From Ralstonia sp. UBA689 (GTDB lineage Bacteria; Pseudomonadota; Gammaproteobacteria; Burkholderiales; Burkholderiaceae): a DNA stretch of 64,000 nucleotides. The stretch lies in NCBI RefSeq assembly GCF_002298975.1, contig NZ_DBMV01000022.1:14729-78728 (forward strand), read 5' to 3'. How positions within the stretch are numbered: the first letter of the stretch is position 1; each line of letters starts with the position of its first letter. Below are positions 25,231-33,356 of this stretch, piece after piece. The notes beneath the pieces are model-generated. The model was not told where the DNA came from. It saw nothing but the letters and a program-made list of their open reading frames with translations, and ran no database searches. The position numbers and the translations under genes were made by a program.

Positions 25231-26088
25231 TCACCAGTTGCCGGAGGCACCGCCGCCGCCGAAATCACCGCCCCCACCGCCGCTGAAGCCGCCGCCATCG
25301 CTGCCGCCGAAATCACCACCGCCGCGCCCCCAGCCGCCGCCGAGACCACCGCCCAGCCCGCCGATGGTGCCCGGGCCCCAGCCGCGGTTGCCCATCATCA
25401 CGCGCGAGCCGGGCCGGCCGGGCAGGCTGCCCGTCACCCGGCCGCCCGAGCGCATGGCCGCGCTCAGCACGAAGAACACGATGATCGCCAGCGGGAACAG
25501 CACTGGCAGCCAATCGCCGATACCGCCGCTGGCCTGCTGTTGCTTGGCGCGCTCTGCCGGCGGCAGATTCTCCTGGGCGATGACGGTCTGGATGGCCGAG
25601 ATGCCCGCCGACAGCCCGCCGTAAAAATCCCCCTGACGGAAGTGCGGCGCCATCACGTCCTGCAGGATGCGCTTCGATTGCAAGTCGGTGAGCGAGCCTT
25701 CCAGCCCGCGTCCGACTTCAATGCGCATCTTGCGCAGGGAAGCGGGGTTGTCCTTGGCGATGAGGATGATGGCGCCGTCATCCACGCCCTTGCGGCCGGC
25801 CTTCCACGCCTCCGCCACGCGGATGCCGTAGGCCTCGATGGGCTCCGGTGCGGTGGACGGCACCATCAGCACGAAAATCTGGCTGCCGTGCTGCTGTTCC
25901 TCTTCGGCCAGCACCTGTTCGAGCGCGCTGCGCTGCTGGGCAGACAGCGTGCCGGTCAGGTCGGTCACGCGCGCGGCCAGCGGCGGCACGGCCACCATGT
26001 CGCTCTGCGCACGCGCAGGCAAGGCGACGGCCAGCCACAAGGTTGCCGTCATCAGGAAGGCGAAGAAGGCACGCGCGCGCATCGACAT
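25231..26088 (-). CDS. TPM-domain membrane protein with Gly-rich tail (YgcG-like)
   Basis: 285 residues. Signal peptide (about 1-27, ending ARAQS), TPM domain about 35-175 (RVTDLTGTLSAQQRSALEQVL; IRVAEAWKAGRKGVDDGAIILIAKDN), one membrane helix (WLPVLFPLAIIVFFVLSAAM) and a C-terminus dominated by glycine with interspersed Asp, Phe and Ser. It is 13 bases downstream of lemA and directly followed by the second TPM gene; one operon is likely. Confidence 0.85.
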   Translation of the reverse strand: MSMRARAFFAFLMTATLWLAVALPARAQSDMVAVPPLAARVTDLTGTLSAQQRSALEQVLAEEEQQHGSQIFVLMVPSTAPEPIEAYGIRVAEAWKAGRKGVDDGAIILIAKDNPASLRKMRIEVGRGLEGSLTDLQSKRILQDVMAPHFRQGDFYGGLSAGISAIQTVIAQENLPPAERAKQQQASGGIGDWLPVLFPLAIIVFFVLSAAMRSGGRVTGSLPGRPGSRVMMGNRGWGPGTIGGLGGGLGGGWGRGGGDFGGSDGGGFSGGGGGDFGGGGASGNW

Positions 26089-26101
26089 GATCGTCAGCTC
26101 G

Positions 26102-26728
26102 TCAGAACTTCACCGCCGGGGCGGTGGAGATGCCCTTCTCGTTCTCGACCGTGAAGTTCGGCTTGACCTGGTAGCCCATCACCTTGGCTGTCAGGTTGGT
26201 CGGGAAGCTGCGGGCCAGCACGTTGTAGTCCTGCACCGATTTGATGTAACGCTGGCGCGCCACGGTGATGCGGTTCTCGGTGCCTTCCAGTTGCGATTGC
26301 AGATCGCGGAACGACTGATCGGCCTTGAGCTGCGGATAGTTTTCCGACACCGCCATCAGGCGCGACAGCGCGCTGGAAAGCTCGCCCTGTGCCTGCTGGA
26401 ATTTCTGGAATGCGGCCGGATCGTTCAGCGTTTCGGGGGTGACCTGGATGCTGGTGGCCGCGGCGCGGGCGCGCGTCACGGCTTCGAGCGTGTCTTTCTC
26501 ATGTGACGCATAGCCCTTGACCGTGTTGACTAGGTTCGGGATCAAGTCGGCCCGGCGCTGGTACTGGTTGACCACCTCGGCCCAGGCGGCCTTGGTGGCC
26601 TCGTCCTTGGACTGGAAATCGTTGTAGCCGCAGGCGGACAGGAACGGGGCGGCCAATACGGCCAGCGCCAGCGCCAGCCAGCGCAGCATCGAAAAACGCG
26701 CCGCGCGCAAAGACAGGGCAGGGGTCAT
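26102..26728 (-). CDS. lemA: LemA family protein (lipoprotein form)
   Basis: 208 residues from the ATG at 26728 (AGAGGA six bases upstream). A hydrophobic N-terminus ends in FLSAC, a lipobox, so it is probably lipid-anchored. Then the LemA helical domain: AWAEVVNQYQRRADLIPNLVNTVKGYASHEK, and LSRLMAVSENYPQLKADQ. It heads the lemA-TPM-TPM operon. Molecular role is unknown; the association with TPM proteins is widespread. Confidence 0.9.
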   Translation of the reverse strand: MTPALSLRAARFSMLRWLALALAVLAAPFLSACGYNDFQSKDEATKAAWAEVVNQYQRRADLIPNLVNTVKGYASHEKDTLEAVTRARAAATSIQVTPETLNDPAAFQKFQQAQGELSSALSRLMAVSENYPQLKADQSFRDLQSQLEGTENRITVARQRYIKSVQDYNVLARSFPTNLTAKVMGYQVKPNFTVENEKGISTAPAVKF

Positions 26729-27115
26729 GAAGTCCTCTTGATCGGAAAAACGATGTGGCATGAGACCGACATCGTCTCACGGTGTTCCGTCGAACTCTAG
26801 CCCATGTGCTTGACGGTCCAGTCACACATCGGTACGGTATCGAGACTTTTTTGACAATTTCCATGCGCGCGATTTCCTCTGTTTCGTCGATTCGCTCTGT
26901 GCCGGCACTTTGCCTGTCGGCTGCGTCGACGCTCGCGCGCGCCAAAAAAGCCTCCAAACAGCCGCTCGTCTGACCGGGGCGCTGTTCCGTCAGATGGGCG
27001 ACGGAACAGCGGACAGCCAGCACGGTTGACCTCTACCCGCATCTCGCGGGCCCTGCATTCCCGATGCTCTCCTGATGGTTCTTGATCGGTCGTTGATTCG
27101 TCCAGGAGTGTTGTC
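26729..27115. other. Intergenic region between lemA and the DapA-family gene
   Basis: Divergent gap of 387 bases. A good sigma-70-like promoter is visible on the plus strand (separate entry). Downstream of it, ATG at 26863 opens 36 codons for a basic Ser/Ala-rich peptide (MRAISSVSSIRSV...) without a ribosome site; I do not call it a gene. Nothing else was recognised. Confidence 0.5.
26810..26838 (+). promoter_or_regulatory. Candidate sigma-70 promoter
   Basis: TTGACG at 26810-26815, a 17-base spacer and TACGGT at 26833-26838. It reads toward the DapA-family gene, whose start is about 280 bases downstream, giving a long leader. Confidence 0.45.
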
Positions 27116-28012
27116 ATGCTTGAAAACCAGTCCGCCACCGTGCGCCCGTCCTATGCAGGCATCTGGGTGCCCATCGTTACGCCGTTTGCCGACGACGCGA
27201 CGCGTTCGGTCGATTACGGCGCGCTGTATACATTAGTGGCGCGGTATCGCGCGCAGGGCGTGGTCGGTTTTGTCGCGTGCGGCAGCACCGGCGAGGCGGC
27301 GGCGCTGACCGACCAGGAACAGGCCGACGTGCTTGATACGGTACGTGCCGCGGCCGACGGCCTGCCCGTGGTAATGGGTGTGTCCGGCAGTGCGCTGGCA
27401 TCGGTGCGCGAACGCATGCTGCGGCTGGCCGAACACCAGCCCGCTGCGTTCCTCGTGCCGCCACCTTCCTACATCCGCCCGTCGCAGGCGGGGATCGTTG
27501 AATACTTCATTGCACTGGCCGATGCATCGCCCGTGCCGGTGCTGCTGTATGACATTCCGTATCGCACCGGTGCGGACATCGCCACCGAGACCCTGCTCAC
27601 GCTGGCGGCACACCCGAACATCCACGGCATCAAGGATTGCGGCGGCGATGCAGACAAGACGCAGCGCGTGATTGCCGACGGGCGGCTGCAGGTGCTTGCG
27701 GGCGAGGACGCGCAGGTGTTCGGTACGCTATGCGCGGGCGGCGTTGGGGCGATCATTGCCGCCGCCCACGTGCGGACTGAGTTGTTCGTCGAGATGGCGC
27801 GGGCCGTCCACGAGCAACGCCTGAACGATGCGCGGCGCTTGCATCATGCGCTCGCGCCCGTCATTCGGCTGTTGTTTGCACAGACGAATCCCGGGCCGTT
27901 GAAGGCTTGGTTGGCTGATGAGGGATTGGCGAAGAATGTGCTGCGACCACCGATGACTATGGCGTCTGACGAGTTGCGCACTCAACTGCTGGCGGCGGTC
28001 AAGGCGATTTGA
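27116..28012 (+). CDS. DapA-family (dihydrodipicolinate synthase/N-acetylneuraminate lyase) aldolase
   Basis: 298 residues, the usual length. CGSTGE (residues 55-60), Tyr145 in LLYDIPYR and Schiff-base Lys173 in GIKDCGG match the class I aldolase fold of 4-hydroxy-tetrahydrodipicolinate synthase. CCAGGAGTG stands before the ATG. The gene is alone, not with other lysine genes, so it may be dapA or a paralogue acting on another keto acid. The arginine usually placed to bind pyruvate-semialdehyde carboxylate (R in YR-T-G, residue 150) is present, which favours DapA activity. Confidence 0.82.
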   Translation: MLENQSATVRPSYAGIWVPIVTPFADDATRSVDYGALYTLVARYRAQGVVGFVACGSTGEAAALTDQEQADVLDTVRAAADGLPVVMGVSGSALASVRERMLRLAEHQPAAFLVPPPSYIRPSQAGIVEYFIALADASPVPVLLYDIPYRTGADIATETLLTLAAHPNIHGIKDCGGDADKTQRVIADGRLQVLAGEDAQVFGTLCAGGVGAIIAAAHVRTELFVEMARAVHEQRLNDARRLHHALAPVIRLLFAQTNPGPLKAWLADEGLAKNVLRPPMTMASDELRTQLLAAVKAI

Positions 28013-28331
28013 TTTCTTCCGTTCATGGCATGCTCCTTATAAAGCGGGTCCCTCCCAAAAAAGCGATGCTGAATTTCACCTCGATCCAATCTCGAAATGA
28101 GAGTCAGCAGTTTTTTGGGGGCGCCAACCTATCAGGCCTGTCTGAGCCGGGAGGCATGCTAGCTCGCAAATGTCGGGTGGCATGCGGTACGCAGTCCGAA
28201 ATCTCGATTATGCTTGCCACCCTGCTGAAGTAGGGCGCGTCCAGTTCAATTGCCGCGCTACATTACCGGCCATCTGCGACAGCGTCGATACCGAAAGATT
28301 GAAGAACAAAACTCCGGGGCGTCAGGGAAAA
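28013..28331. other. Intergenic, nothing recognised
   Basis: 319 bases with lower GC than the genes around it. Open frames here are short and unlike proteins. No clear terminator for the aldolase gene and no convincing promoter were seen. Confidence 0.4.
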
Positions 28332-28913
28332 ATGCGGTCAACGCTGTTATTGCTCATGGCCAGCGCGAGTCTGGCAAGCGGTTGCGCGTCCATTGTGGGC
28401 GGCACCGGGCAGGTGGTCTCCGTTGAAACCCATCAGGCCGAACGTCTTGTGGAAGGCGCCCGCTGTGAAATGGCCAACAGCAAGGGCACGTATTACGTGA
28501 CGACTCCCGGCACGGTAACGATCAGCCGCGCCTACGGCAACCTGACGGTCCGTTGCGACAAGGAGGGCATGGATACCGGCCAGGCGACGGTGATCTCTGC
28601 CACCAAGGCACTCGCGTTCGGCAACCTTATCTTTGGTGGTGCGATCGGGGTCGCTGTCGACGCGAGTTCGGGTGCTGCCTACGACTACCCGGAAATGATC
28701 CGCGTGAGCATGGGTGAGAGTGTGGTCATCGATGCACGCGCGGGGGGCGGCCAGAGTGATCCCTTGATCGTCGCGGCCGGCACGTCGTCCTCGGCTGCGA
28801 CGACATTCGGCGCGCCGTCTGCGCTTGCAGCCCAAGTCAACGCGCCGGGTCAGGCGAACCGTGAGCCCAAGCACCCGACATTGGACGACCTGCGCTACGT
28901 TTTGCCGCGCTGA
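28332..28913 (+). CDS. Putative lipoprotein
   Basis: 193 residues from the ATG at 28332 (AGGGAAAA upstream); the frame extends upstream to 28170 without a signal or ribosome site. MRSTLLLLMASASLASGC is a lipoprotein signal with Cys18. The mature part (SIVGGTGQVVSVETHQAERLVEGARCEMANSKG, then a threonine-rich stretch and TVRCDKEGM) resembles small beta-rich lipoproteins of unknown role; a hydrophobic glycine-rich segment (FGNLIFGGAIGVAVDASSGAAYDYP) is typical of them. The C-terminal third is low complexity. Confidence 0.72.
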   Translation: MRSTLLLLMASASLASGCASIVGGTGQVVSVETHQAERLVEGARCEMANSKGTYYVTTPGTVTISRAYGNLTVRCDKEGMDTGQATVISATKALAFGNLIFGGAIGVAVDASSGAAYDYPEMIRVSMGESVVIDARAGGGQSDPLIVAAGTSSSAATTFGAPSALAAQVNAPGQANREPKHPTLDDLRYVLPR

Positions 28914-28997
28914 CCCCGCCTTCAACGTCTTTCATGCTGCGGCGCAGGGCGGACAACGTCCGCACGCGCCGGTCCTACCGTCCTAAACTTTGCTGCC

Positions 28998-30227
28998 ATG
29001 CATACATGCCGCGTTCCTGTTTTGCTCGGATTGCTTTCTGCTGTCGCCACCCCGGCCGTGGCCCTCGACCTTGAACGGCTGAACGCGAGCGTCTACGCCG
29101 TTCAAGCCCGCGGTCAGCAAGAGACGCTGTTGCGTGCCGGATCGGGTGTCGCCATTGGGCCGCGGCAGGTCGTCACCACGTGCAATGTGTTGGCGGGGTC
29201 AAGGTCGATCGCCGTGCGTCGCGGCAACGTGAGCTATGGCGCAACACTCGAAGCGCCGGATATCGAGCGCAACCTGTGCTTGTTGACGGTGGCGGATCTC
29301 AACGTGCCGGGCGTGCCGTTGTCGCCGTCAGCAGCGCCCGGCTTCGGCCAGAAGGTTGTGGCTGCATCGGTCAGCGGCACGGCACTCGCAGTGCGCACGG
29401 CGACGATTGCTGGCCTGCAGGCGGATGCCGGGGGCAAGCTGGACCGTATCGAGGCGTCGGTCGCACCCGATGCCGGCGCGGCCGGCGGTGGGCTGTTCGA
29501 TGAAAGCGGGCGGCTGATGGGGATTCTCGTTAGTCCGGCCTCGCCCAAAGATGCGCGCCAGCAGGCAGTGCCGGCGTCGTGGATTCCCGAGATCCGGGCG
29601 CGCGGTGCCGCCGCCATGGCGAGTTATCGGGTGGCGGCAACCAACCTTTCATCGGATCTGGTTCCGGCGCGCGAAGCGTCGGCCGGTTCGCCGAGCGTGG
29701 GTGAAGTGTGGCGCTACCAGTTGCACGACGACCTCACGCGGAAGAATCAGGAGGTCTCCTACCGCGTCGACCGGATCGACAATGGCCGCGTGATCTACAA
29801 CCAGGGCTCGCGCATCGAGTTTCTGGATGGCCGAGTCGATCGTATTGATGTCCCGATTGCCGGTGAATTCGACCTGGCGTCGCCGCCGGGCGGCTGGGTG
29901 CCTGCAAACGTGAAGGTGGGTGACCGCTGGAAAGTGGCGTACAGCCGGGCGAAGGGGCGGAACGATACGAGCCTTGAAGCCGTGGCCGAGAAGGAGGAGA
30001 TGATCCGCGTTCCTGCAGGAGCCTATCGCGCGATCCGCATTGCCTATCGGGGCTACGCCAATCGAGCCGCCAACGTCAACGGCATGGGCAGCTCAGCGGT
30101 GCCATACAGAACCACAGTCTGGTATGCGCCGGAACTGGGGCGCGTGGTGCGGTTCACCGCCGGCTATTCCAACCGCTGGGAACGGCTTTCCGAGACCCTC
30201 GAACTCGTCGAGCACCGCGTCGATTGA
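28998..30227 (+). CDS. Exported trypsin-like protein, apparently without catalytic residues
   Basis: 409 residues. Signal peptide about 1-22. Residues 25-190 follow the trypsin-like/HtrA fold (GSGVAIGPRQVVTTCNVL, RNLCLLTV, GGGLFDESGRLMGILV). Where active enzymes have S/T-A-H it reads T-C-N (Asn63), and where they have G-N-S-G-G it reads G-A-A-G-G (Ala162), so both His and Ser are missing. A second, unrelated C-terminal domain (about 225-409; VGEVWRYQLHDDLTRK, GDRWKVAYSR, VWYAPELGRVVRF) is of a type seen in secreted proteins of unknown function. A binding rather than proteolytic role is inferred. Confidence 0.72.
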   Translation: MHTCRVPVLLGLLSAVATPAVALDLERLNASVYAVQARGQQETLLRAGSGVAIGPRQVVTTCNVLAGSRSIAVRRGNVSYGATLEAPDIERNLCLLTVADLNVPGVPLSPSAAPGFGQKVVAASVSGTALAVRTATIAGLQADAGGKLDRIEASVAPDAGAAGGGLFDESGRLMGILVSPASPKDARQQAVPASWIPEIRARGAAAMASYRVAATNLSSDLVPAREASAGSPSVGEVWRYQLHDDLTRKNQEVSYRVDRIDNGRVIYNQGSRIEFLDGRVDRIDVPIAGEFDLASPPGGWVPANVKVGDRWKVAYSRAKGRNDTSLEAVAEKEEMIRVPAGAYRAIRIAYRGYANRAANVNGMGSSAVPYRTTVWYAPELGRVVRFTAGYSNRWERLSETLELVEHRVD

Positions 30228-30242
30228 TCGGAAGCTGTGCCC

Positions 30243-30280
30243 GGGCTAAGGGACGGACCACGATGTCCGTCTCTTAGCCC
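30243..30280. terminator. Long hairpin between convergent genes
   Basis: A 16-bp stem with one mismatch: GGGCTAAGGGACGGAC (30243-30258) and GTCCGTCTCTTAGCCC (30265-30280) around a 6-base loop. It sits between the plus-strand protease-like gene and minus-strand hemL. No T run follows on either side, so it may stop transcription weakly in both directions or protect 3' ends. Confidence 0.55.
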
Positions 30281-30287
30281 TGTCGCA

Positions 30288-31589
30288 TCAAACTGCCTTG
30301 AACGCCTTCCGTGCCGCATCAAAGGTGGCATCGAGAATCGCATCGTCATGCGTCGCCGAGACGAAACCGGCCTCAAACGCAGACGGCGCCAGATAGACGC
30401 CCTGATCCAGCATGGCATGGAAGAACGCATTGAAGCGCCCCACATCGCTCTTGGTCACCTCGGCAAAGCTCGTCGGCACGCCCTCGCGGAAATAAATGCC
30501 GAACATGCCGCCGACGCTGTCTGCGGCAAACGGCACGCCAGCCTCGCGGGCGATGTCGCTCAGGCCATCGACCAGCTTGCGCGTCTGCGCGGCCAGGCGG
30601 TCATGGAAGCCATCGACGGCAATCAGGCGCAGCGTCGTGAGCCCGGCCGCTACGGCCAGCGGGTTGCCTGAGAGCGTCCCGGCCTGATACACGTTGCCCA
30701 GCGGCGCAAGGAAACCCATGATGTCGCGGCGGCCGCCAAACGCCGCGGCCGGCATGCCGCCGCCGATCACCTTACCCAGGCATGTCAGGTCTGGCTTGAT
30801 GCCGTAAAGCGCCTGCGCACAGCCGAGCGCCACGCGGAAACCCGTCATCACCTCGTCGAAGATCAGCACGGCGCCGTGCTCGGAGCACAGCGCCCGCATG
30901 CCTTGCAGGAAATCCTCGGTCGCACGCACGAGGTTCATGTTGCCGGCCACCGGTTCGACGATCACGGCGGCGATTTCCTTGCCGTGGCGGGCAAACGCTT
31001 CGCGCAGCGCGCTCACGTCGTTGTACGGCAGCACCATCGTGTGCTTGACCACGTCTTCCGGCACGCCCGCCGAGGATGGCGCGTTCTGCGTCGTGTCTGC
31101 AAAGGTCAGCAGGCCCGAGCCGGCCTTGACCAGCAGGCTGTCGGCGTGGCCGTGGTAGCAGCCCTCGAATTTGACGATCAGGTCGCGCCCAGTAAAGCCG
31201 CGTGCCAGGCGCAGGGCGCTCATGGTCGCCTCGGTGCCGGATGAGACCAGCCGCACCTGCTCGATCGAGGGCACGAGCCTGCAGATCTCTTCGGCCATGA
31301 CGACTTCGGCCTCGGTCGGGGCGCCGAACGAGAAGCTGTCGGCTGCCACCTCCTGCACGGCGCGCACGACATCCGGGTGCGCGTGGCCGACGATCATCGG
31401 GCCCCACGAGCCGACGTAATCGATATAGCGGGTGCCGTCGGCATCCCACAGGTACGGGCCGGCTGCCTTGGCAATGAAGCGCGGCGTGCCGCCCACCGAG
31501 CGGAAAGCGCGCACCGGCGAGTTCACGCCGCCGGGGATGGTCTTCTGGGCACGTTCAAACAGGGCAGCGCTGCGGGAAGAGGTCGACAT
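30288..31589 (-). CDS. hemL: Glutamate-1-semialdehyde 2,1-aminomutase
   Basis: 433 residues from the ATG at 31589 (MSTSSRSAALFERAQKTIPGGVNSPVRAF), the expected HemL start and length; the frame is open further upstream but that part has no homology-like features. PLP site: Lys273 in LGKVIGGGMP and Asp245 in IFDEVMTGFR; SSGTEATMSALRLAR binds the cofactor phosphate; CYHGHADSLLVKAGSG is the gating segment. It converts glutamate-1-semialdehyde to 5-aminolevulinate, the C5 route to haem. Divergent from the rubredoxin gene with about 210 bases between. Confidence 0.96.
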   Translation of the reverse strand: MSTSSRSAALFERAQKTIPGGVNSPVRAFRSVGGTPRFIAKAAGPYLWDADGTRYIDYVGSWGPMIVGHAHPDVVRAVQEVAADSFSFGAPTEAEVVMAEEICRLVPSIEQVRLVSSGTEATMSALRLARGFTGRDLIVKFEGCYHGHADSLLVKAGSGLLTFADTTQNAPSSAGVPEDVVKHTMVLPYNDVSALREAFARHGKEIAAVIVEPVAGNMNLVRATEDFLQGMRALCSEHGAVLIFDEVMTGFRVALGCAQALYGIKPDLTCLGKVIGGGMPAAAFGGRRDIMGFLAPLGNVYQAGTLSGNPLAVAAGLTTLRLIAVDGFHDRLAAQTRKLVDGLSDIAREAGVPFAADSVGGMFGIYFREGVPTSFAEVTKSDVGRFNAFFHAMLDQGVYLAPSAFEAGFVSATHDDAILDATFDAARKAFKAV

Positions 31590-31802
31590 GGATGCAGTTG
31601 GAAGAGAGAGGCGCCGCGCTGGACAACGCAGCGACACGGTTTGGAGCGTGAATTGGACCGATTGCGTGGCGGTTTGACGCAGATGCAGTGCAGATGCAAT
31701 CAAACACGTCGCCCGCCCTACGCCTGTTCTGGCGTGGGCGGGCGCGATTCGGTACCATCTGGCCTGCCATTTTAATAGACGGAACCACCAAAGCTTTGCC
31801 CT

Positions 31803-31985
31803 ATGGAACAGCAGATTGAATACAAGACGTGGATGTGCCTGATTTGCGGCTGGATCTACGATGAAGAACAAGGCGCGCCGGACGATGGCATCGCCCCCGG
31901 CACGAAGTGGGAAGACGTGCCCATCAACTGGACGTGCCCCGAGTGTGGCGCCCGCAAGGAAGACTTCGAAATGGTGCAGATCTGA
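31803..31985 (+). CDS. Rubredoxin
   Basis: 60 residues. The iron site is complete: MCLICGWIYDE and WTCPECGARKEDF give two C-x-x-C pairs. GAPDDGIAPGTKWEDVP is the standard rubredoxin middle. It transfers single electrons to partner oxygenases or oxidases; no partner is adjacent. The stop codon lies within the stem-loop of a probable terminator, so the gene is likely monocistronic. Confidence 0.95.
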   Translation: MEQQIEYKTWMCLICGWIYDEEQGAPDDGIAPGTKWEDVPINWTCPECGARKEDFEMVQI

Positions 31986-32003
31986 TCCGGATCTGCCGTT
32001 TTT
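31976..32003 (+). terminator. Rho-independent terminator overlapping the rubredoxin stop codon
   Basis: GCAGATC (31976-31982), loop of seven, GATCTGC (31990-31996), then CG and five T (31999-32003). The stop TGA is in the loop. Confidence 0.7.
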
Positions 32004-32326
32004 CTGCTCGGCAAGTGAGCGGTTGCCCTCTTGCCGACAGCCAAATATCAGGAAGTGACGGATCGATCGAATCCATTCATTCGGGCTCGTCGCTTCCATG
32101 CCACAGGCAGCAGGCGGACGGTCGGCGCCATTGACGGCGAATAGGTGACTTGTCACACTTCGTCAAATTCTGAGCTTTACACTTCATAAGCGGGCCGGGG
32201 GGCGTAGTTTTGAAGTCGTCGCTAGCGTGGGCCCAACATCCGATGTATGGGCACGCTGTGCGTCGATTTGCCGCGATCCATCCGGTCAGAATGTCGTGGC
32301 GACCCGTGGTCGCGCACTGCGAGAAC
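31986..32326. other. Intergenic region upstream of pilG
   Basis: 341 bases. After the terminator the only features are short AT-rich segments around 32145-32190 (TTGTCA, TTTACA) that may form the pilG promoter, but no pair of hexamers has good spacing. The pilG frame is open from 32210 without a ribosome site. Confidence 0.4.
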
Positions 32327-32794
32327 ATGATGCAATCCGCGCGGGTGGAACAACTGACCGAATCCCAACCGCTGGCGAATTCACCGCTGGCGAATTCCCT
32401 GACAGGCCGCAAAGTGCTGGTGATCGATGACTCCAGCACCATCCGCCGTACTGCGCAGATTTTCCTGACCCAGGCCGGCTGCCAGGTCGTGCTGGCCGAA
32501 GACGGTTTCGACGCGCTGGCCAAGGTGGGCGATCTGAAGCCCGATCTCGTGTTCTGCGACATCCTGATGCCGAATGTAGACGGCTACCAGACCTGCGCGC
32601 TCATCAAGAAAAGCCCGAAGTTCCATGCCACGCCTGTGATCATGCTGTCTTCGCGCGACGGGATTTTCGACCGCGCGCGTGGCAGGTCGGTCGGGGCGGT
32701 GGACCACCTCGCCAAGCCCTTCACCAAGGAAGCGCTGCTGGAGGCGGTCCTGACTCATCTGCCGGCGGCCCAGGTTCTGGCTGGTCCGCAATGA
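32327..32794 (+). CDS. pilG: PilG, single-domain response regulator of the Chp system
   Basis: 155 residues from the first of two adjacent ATGs at 32327. A ~30-residue leader contains an exact short duplication (PLANS PLANS) before the receiver domain: VLVIDDSSTIRR, phospho-acceptor Asp78 in VFCDILMPNVDGY, MLSSRDG and the KPF motif. In Pseudomonas the PilG/PilH pair is phosphorylated by ChpA; PilG promotes pilus extension and raises cAMP. It heads pilG-pilH-pilI-pilJ-chpA. Confidence 0.9.
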   Translation: MMQSARVEQLTESQPLANSPLANSLTGRKVLVIDDSSTIRRTAQIFLTQAGCQVVLAEDGFDALAKVGDLKPDLVFCDILMPNVDGYQTCALIKKSPKFHATPVIMLSSRDGIFDRARGRSVGAVDHLAKPFTKEALLEAVLTHLPAAQVLAGPQ

Positions 32795-32824
32795 TGGCAT
32801 CTCTCTAAACGAAGGACTGTTTGT

Positions 32825-33193
32825 ATGGCAATCAAGAAAGTGTTGGTGGTCGACGATTCCCCGACCGAAGCGCTGCACCTGTCGGAAATCCTCGGCAAGA
32901 ACGGTTTCAAGGTGACGGTCGCTGCCGATAGCGATCAGGCCATGGCCAAGCTCGAAGCCGAAGCCTTCGACCTGATCCTGATGGATGTGGTGATGCCCGG
33001 CCAGAACGGCTACCAGGCCACCCGCGCGATCAAGAAGGACGCGCGTTTCCAGGATATCCCCGTAATCATGTGCACGACCAAGGGGCTGGAAACCGATCGC
33101 GTGTGGGGCATGCGCCAGGGCGCGTCGGACTACATCGTCAAGCCGGTCAAGGCTGAAGAACTGCTGGATAAGATCGGCAAGTTGCCGCAATAA
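32825..33193 (+). CDS. pilH: PilH, single-domain response regulator of the Chp system
   Basis: 122 residues: VLVVDDSPTEALHL, phospho-acceptor Asp54 in LILMDVVMPGQNGY, CTTKGLETDR and the IVKPVK motif. PilH is thought to favour retraction or act as a phosphate sink opposite PilG. It starts 30 bases after pilG. Its stop codon is the first part of a palindromic element that separates it from pilI. Confidence 0.93.
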   Translation: MAIKKVLVVDDSPTEALHLSEILGKNGFKVTVAADSDQAMAKLEAEAFDLILMDVVMPGQNGYQATRAIKKDARFQDIPVIMCTTKGLETDRVWGMRQGASDYIVKPVKAEELLDKIGKLPQ

Positions 33194-33315
33194 GAACCTG
33201 TCCATGATCCTACTGCGCGCCCCGATCTTGGCCCTGCGATGCTCGCCGTACCCATGTACGGCTGCGCTTCTCGTGCCAACCGCGGATCGCTCGCTACGGA
33301 TCATGAACACGTTCT
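33193..33315. repeat. ~123-bp palindromic intergenic element between pilH and pilI
   Basis: The ends are imperfect inverted repeats: AGAACCTGTCCATGATCC (33193-33210) and GGATCATGAACACGTTCT (33298-33315), 16 of 18 positions pairing. The inside carries a central palindrome, CGCCGTACCCATGTACGGCTGCG near 33243-33265 (only the CCGTAC/GTACGG arms are perfect). It resembles REP/MITE-type elements found after genes in many GC-rich genomes. It lies inside an operon, so it does not fully block transcription. Confidence 0.65.
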
Positions 33316-33356
33316 AGGCCCGCAGCCAACCGGAACGCAACGGACATGAGCCAGAC

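Noticed and set aside
30288..32156. A 622-codon version of HemL
   Set aside because: HemL is normally about 430 residues and the conserved start lies at 31589; the upstream part runs antisense through the rubredoxin gene.
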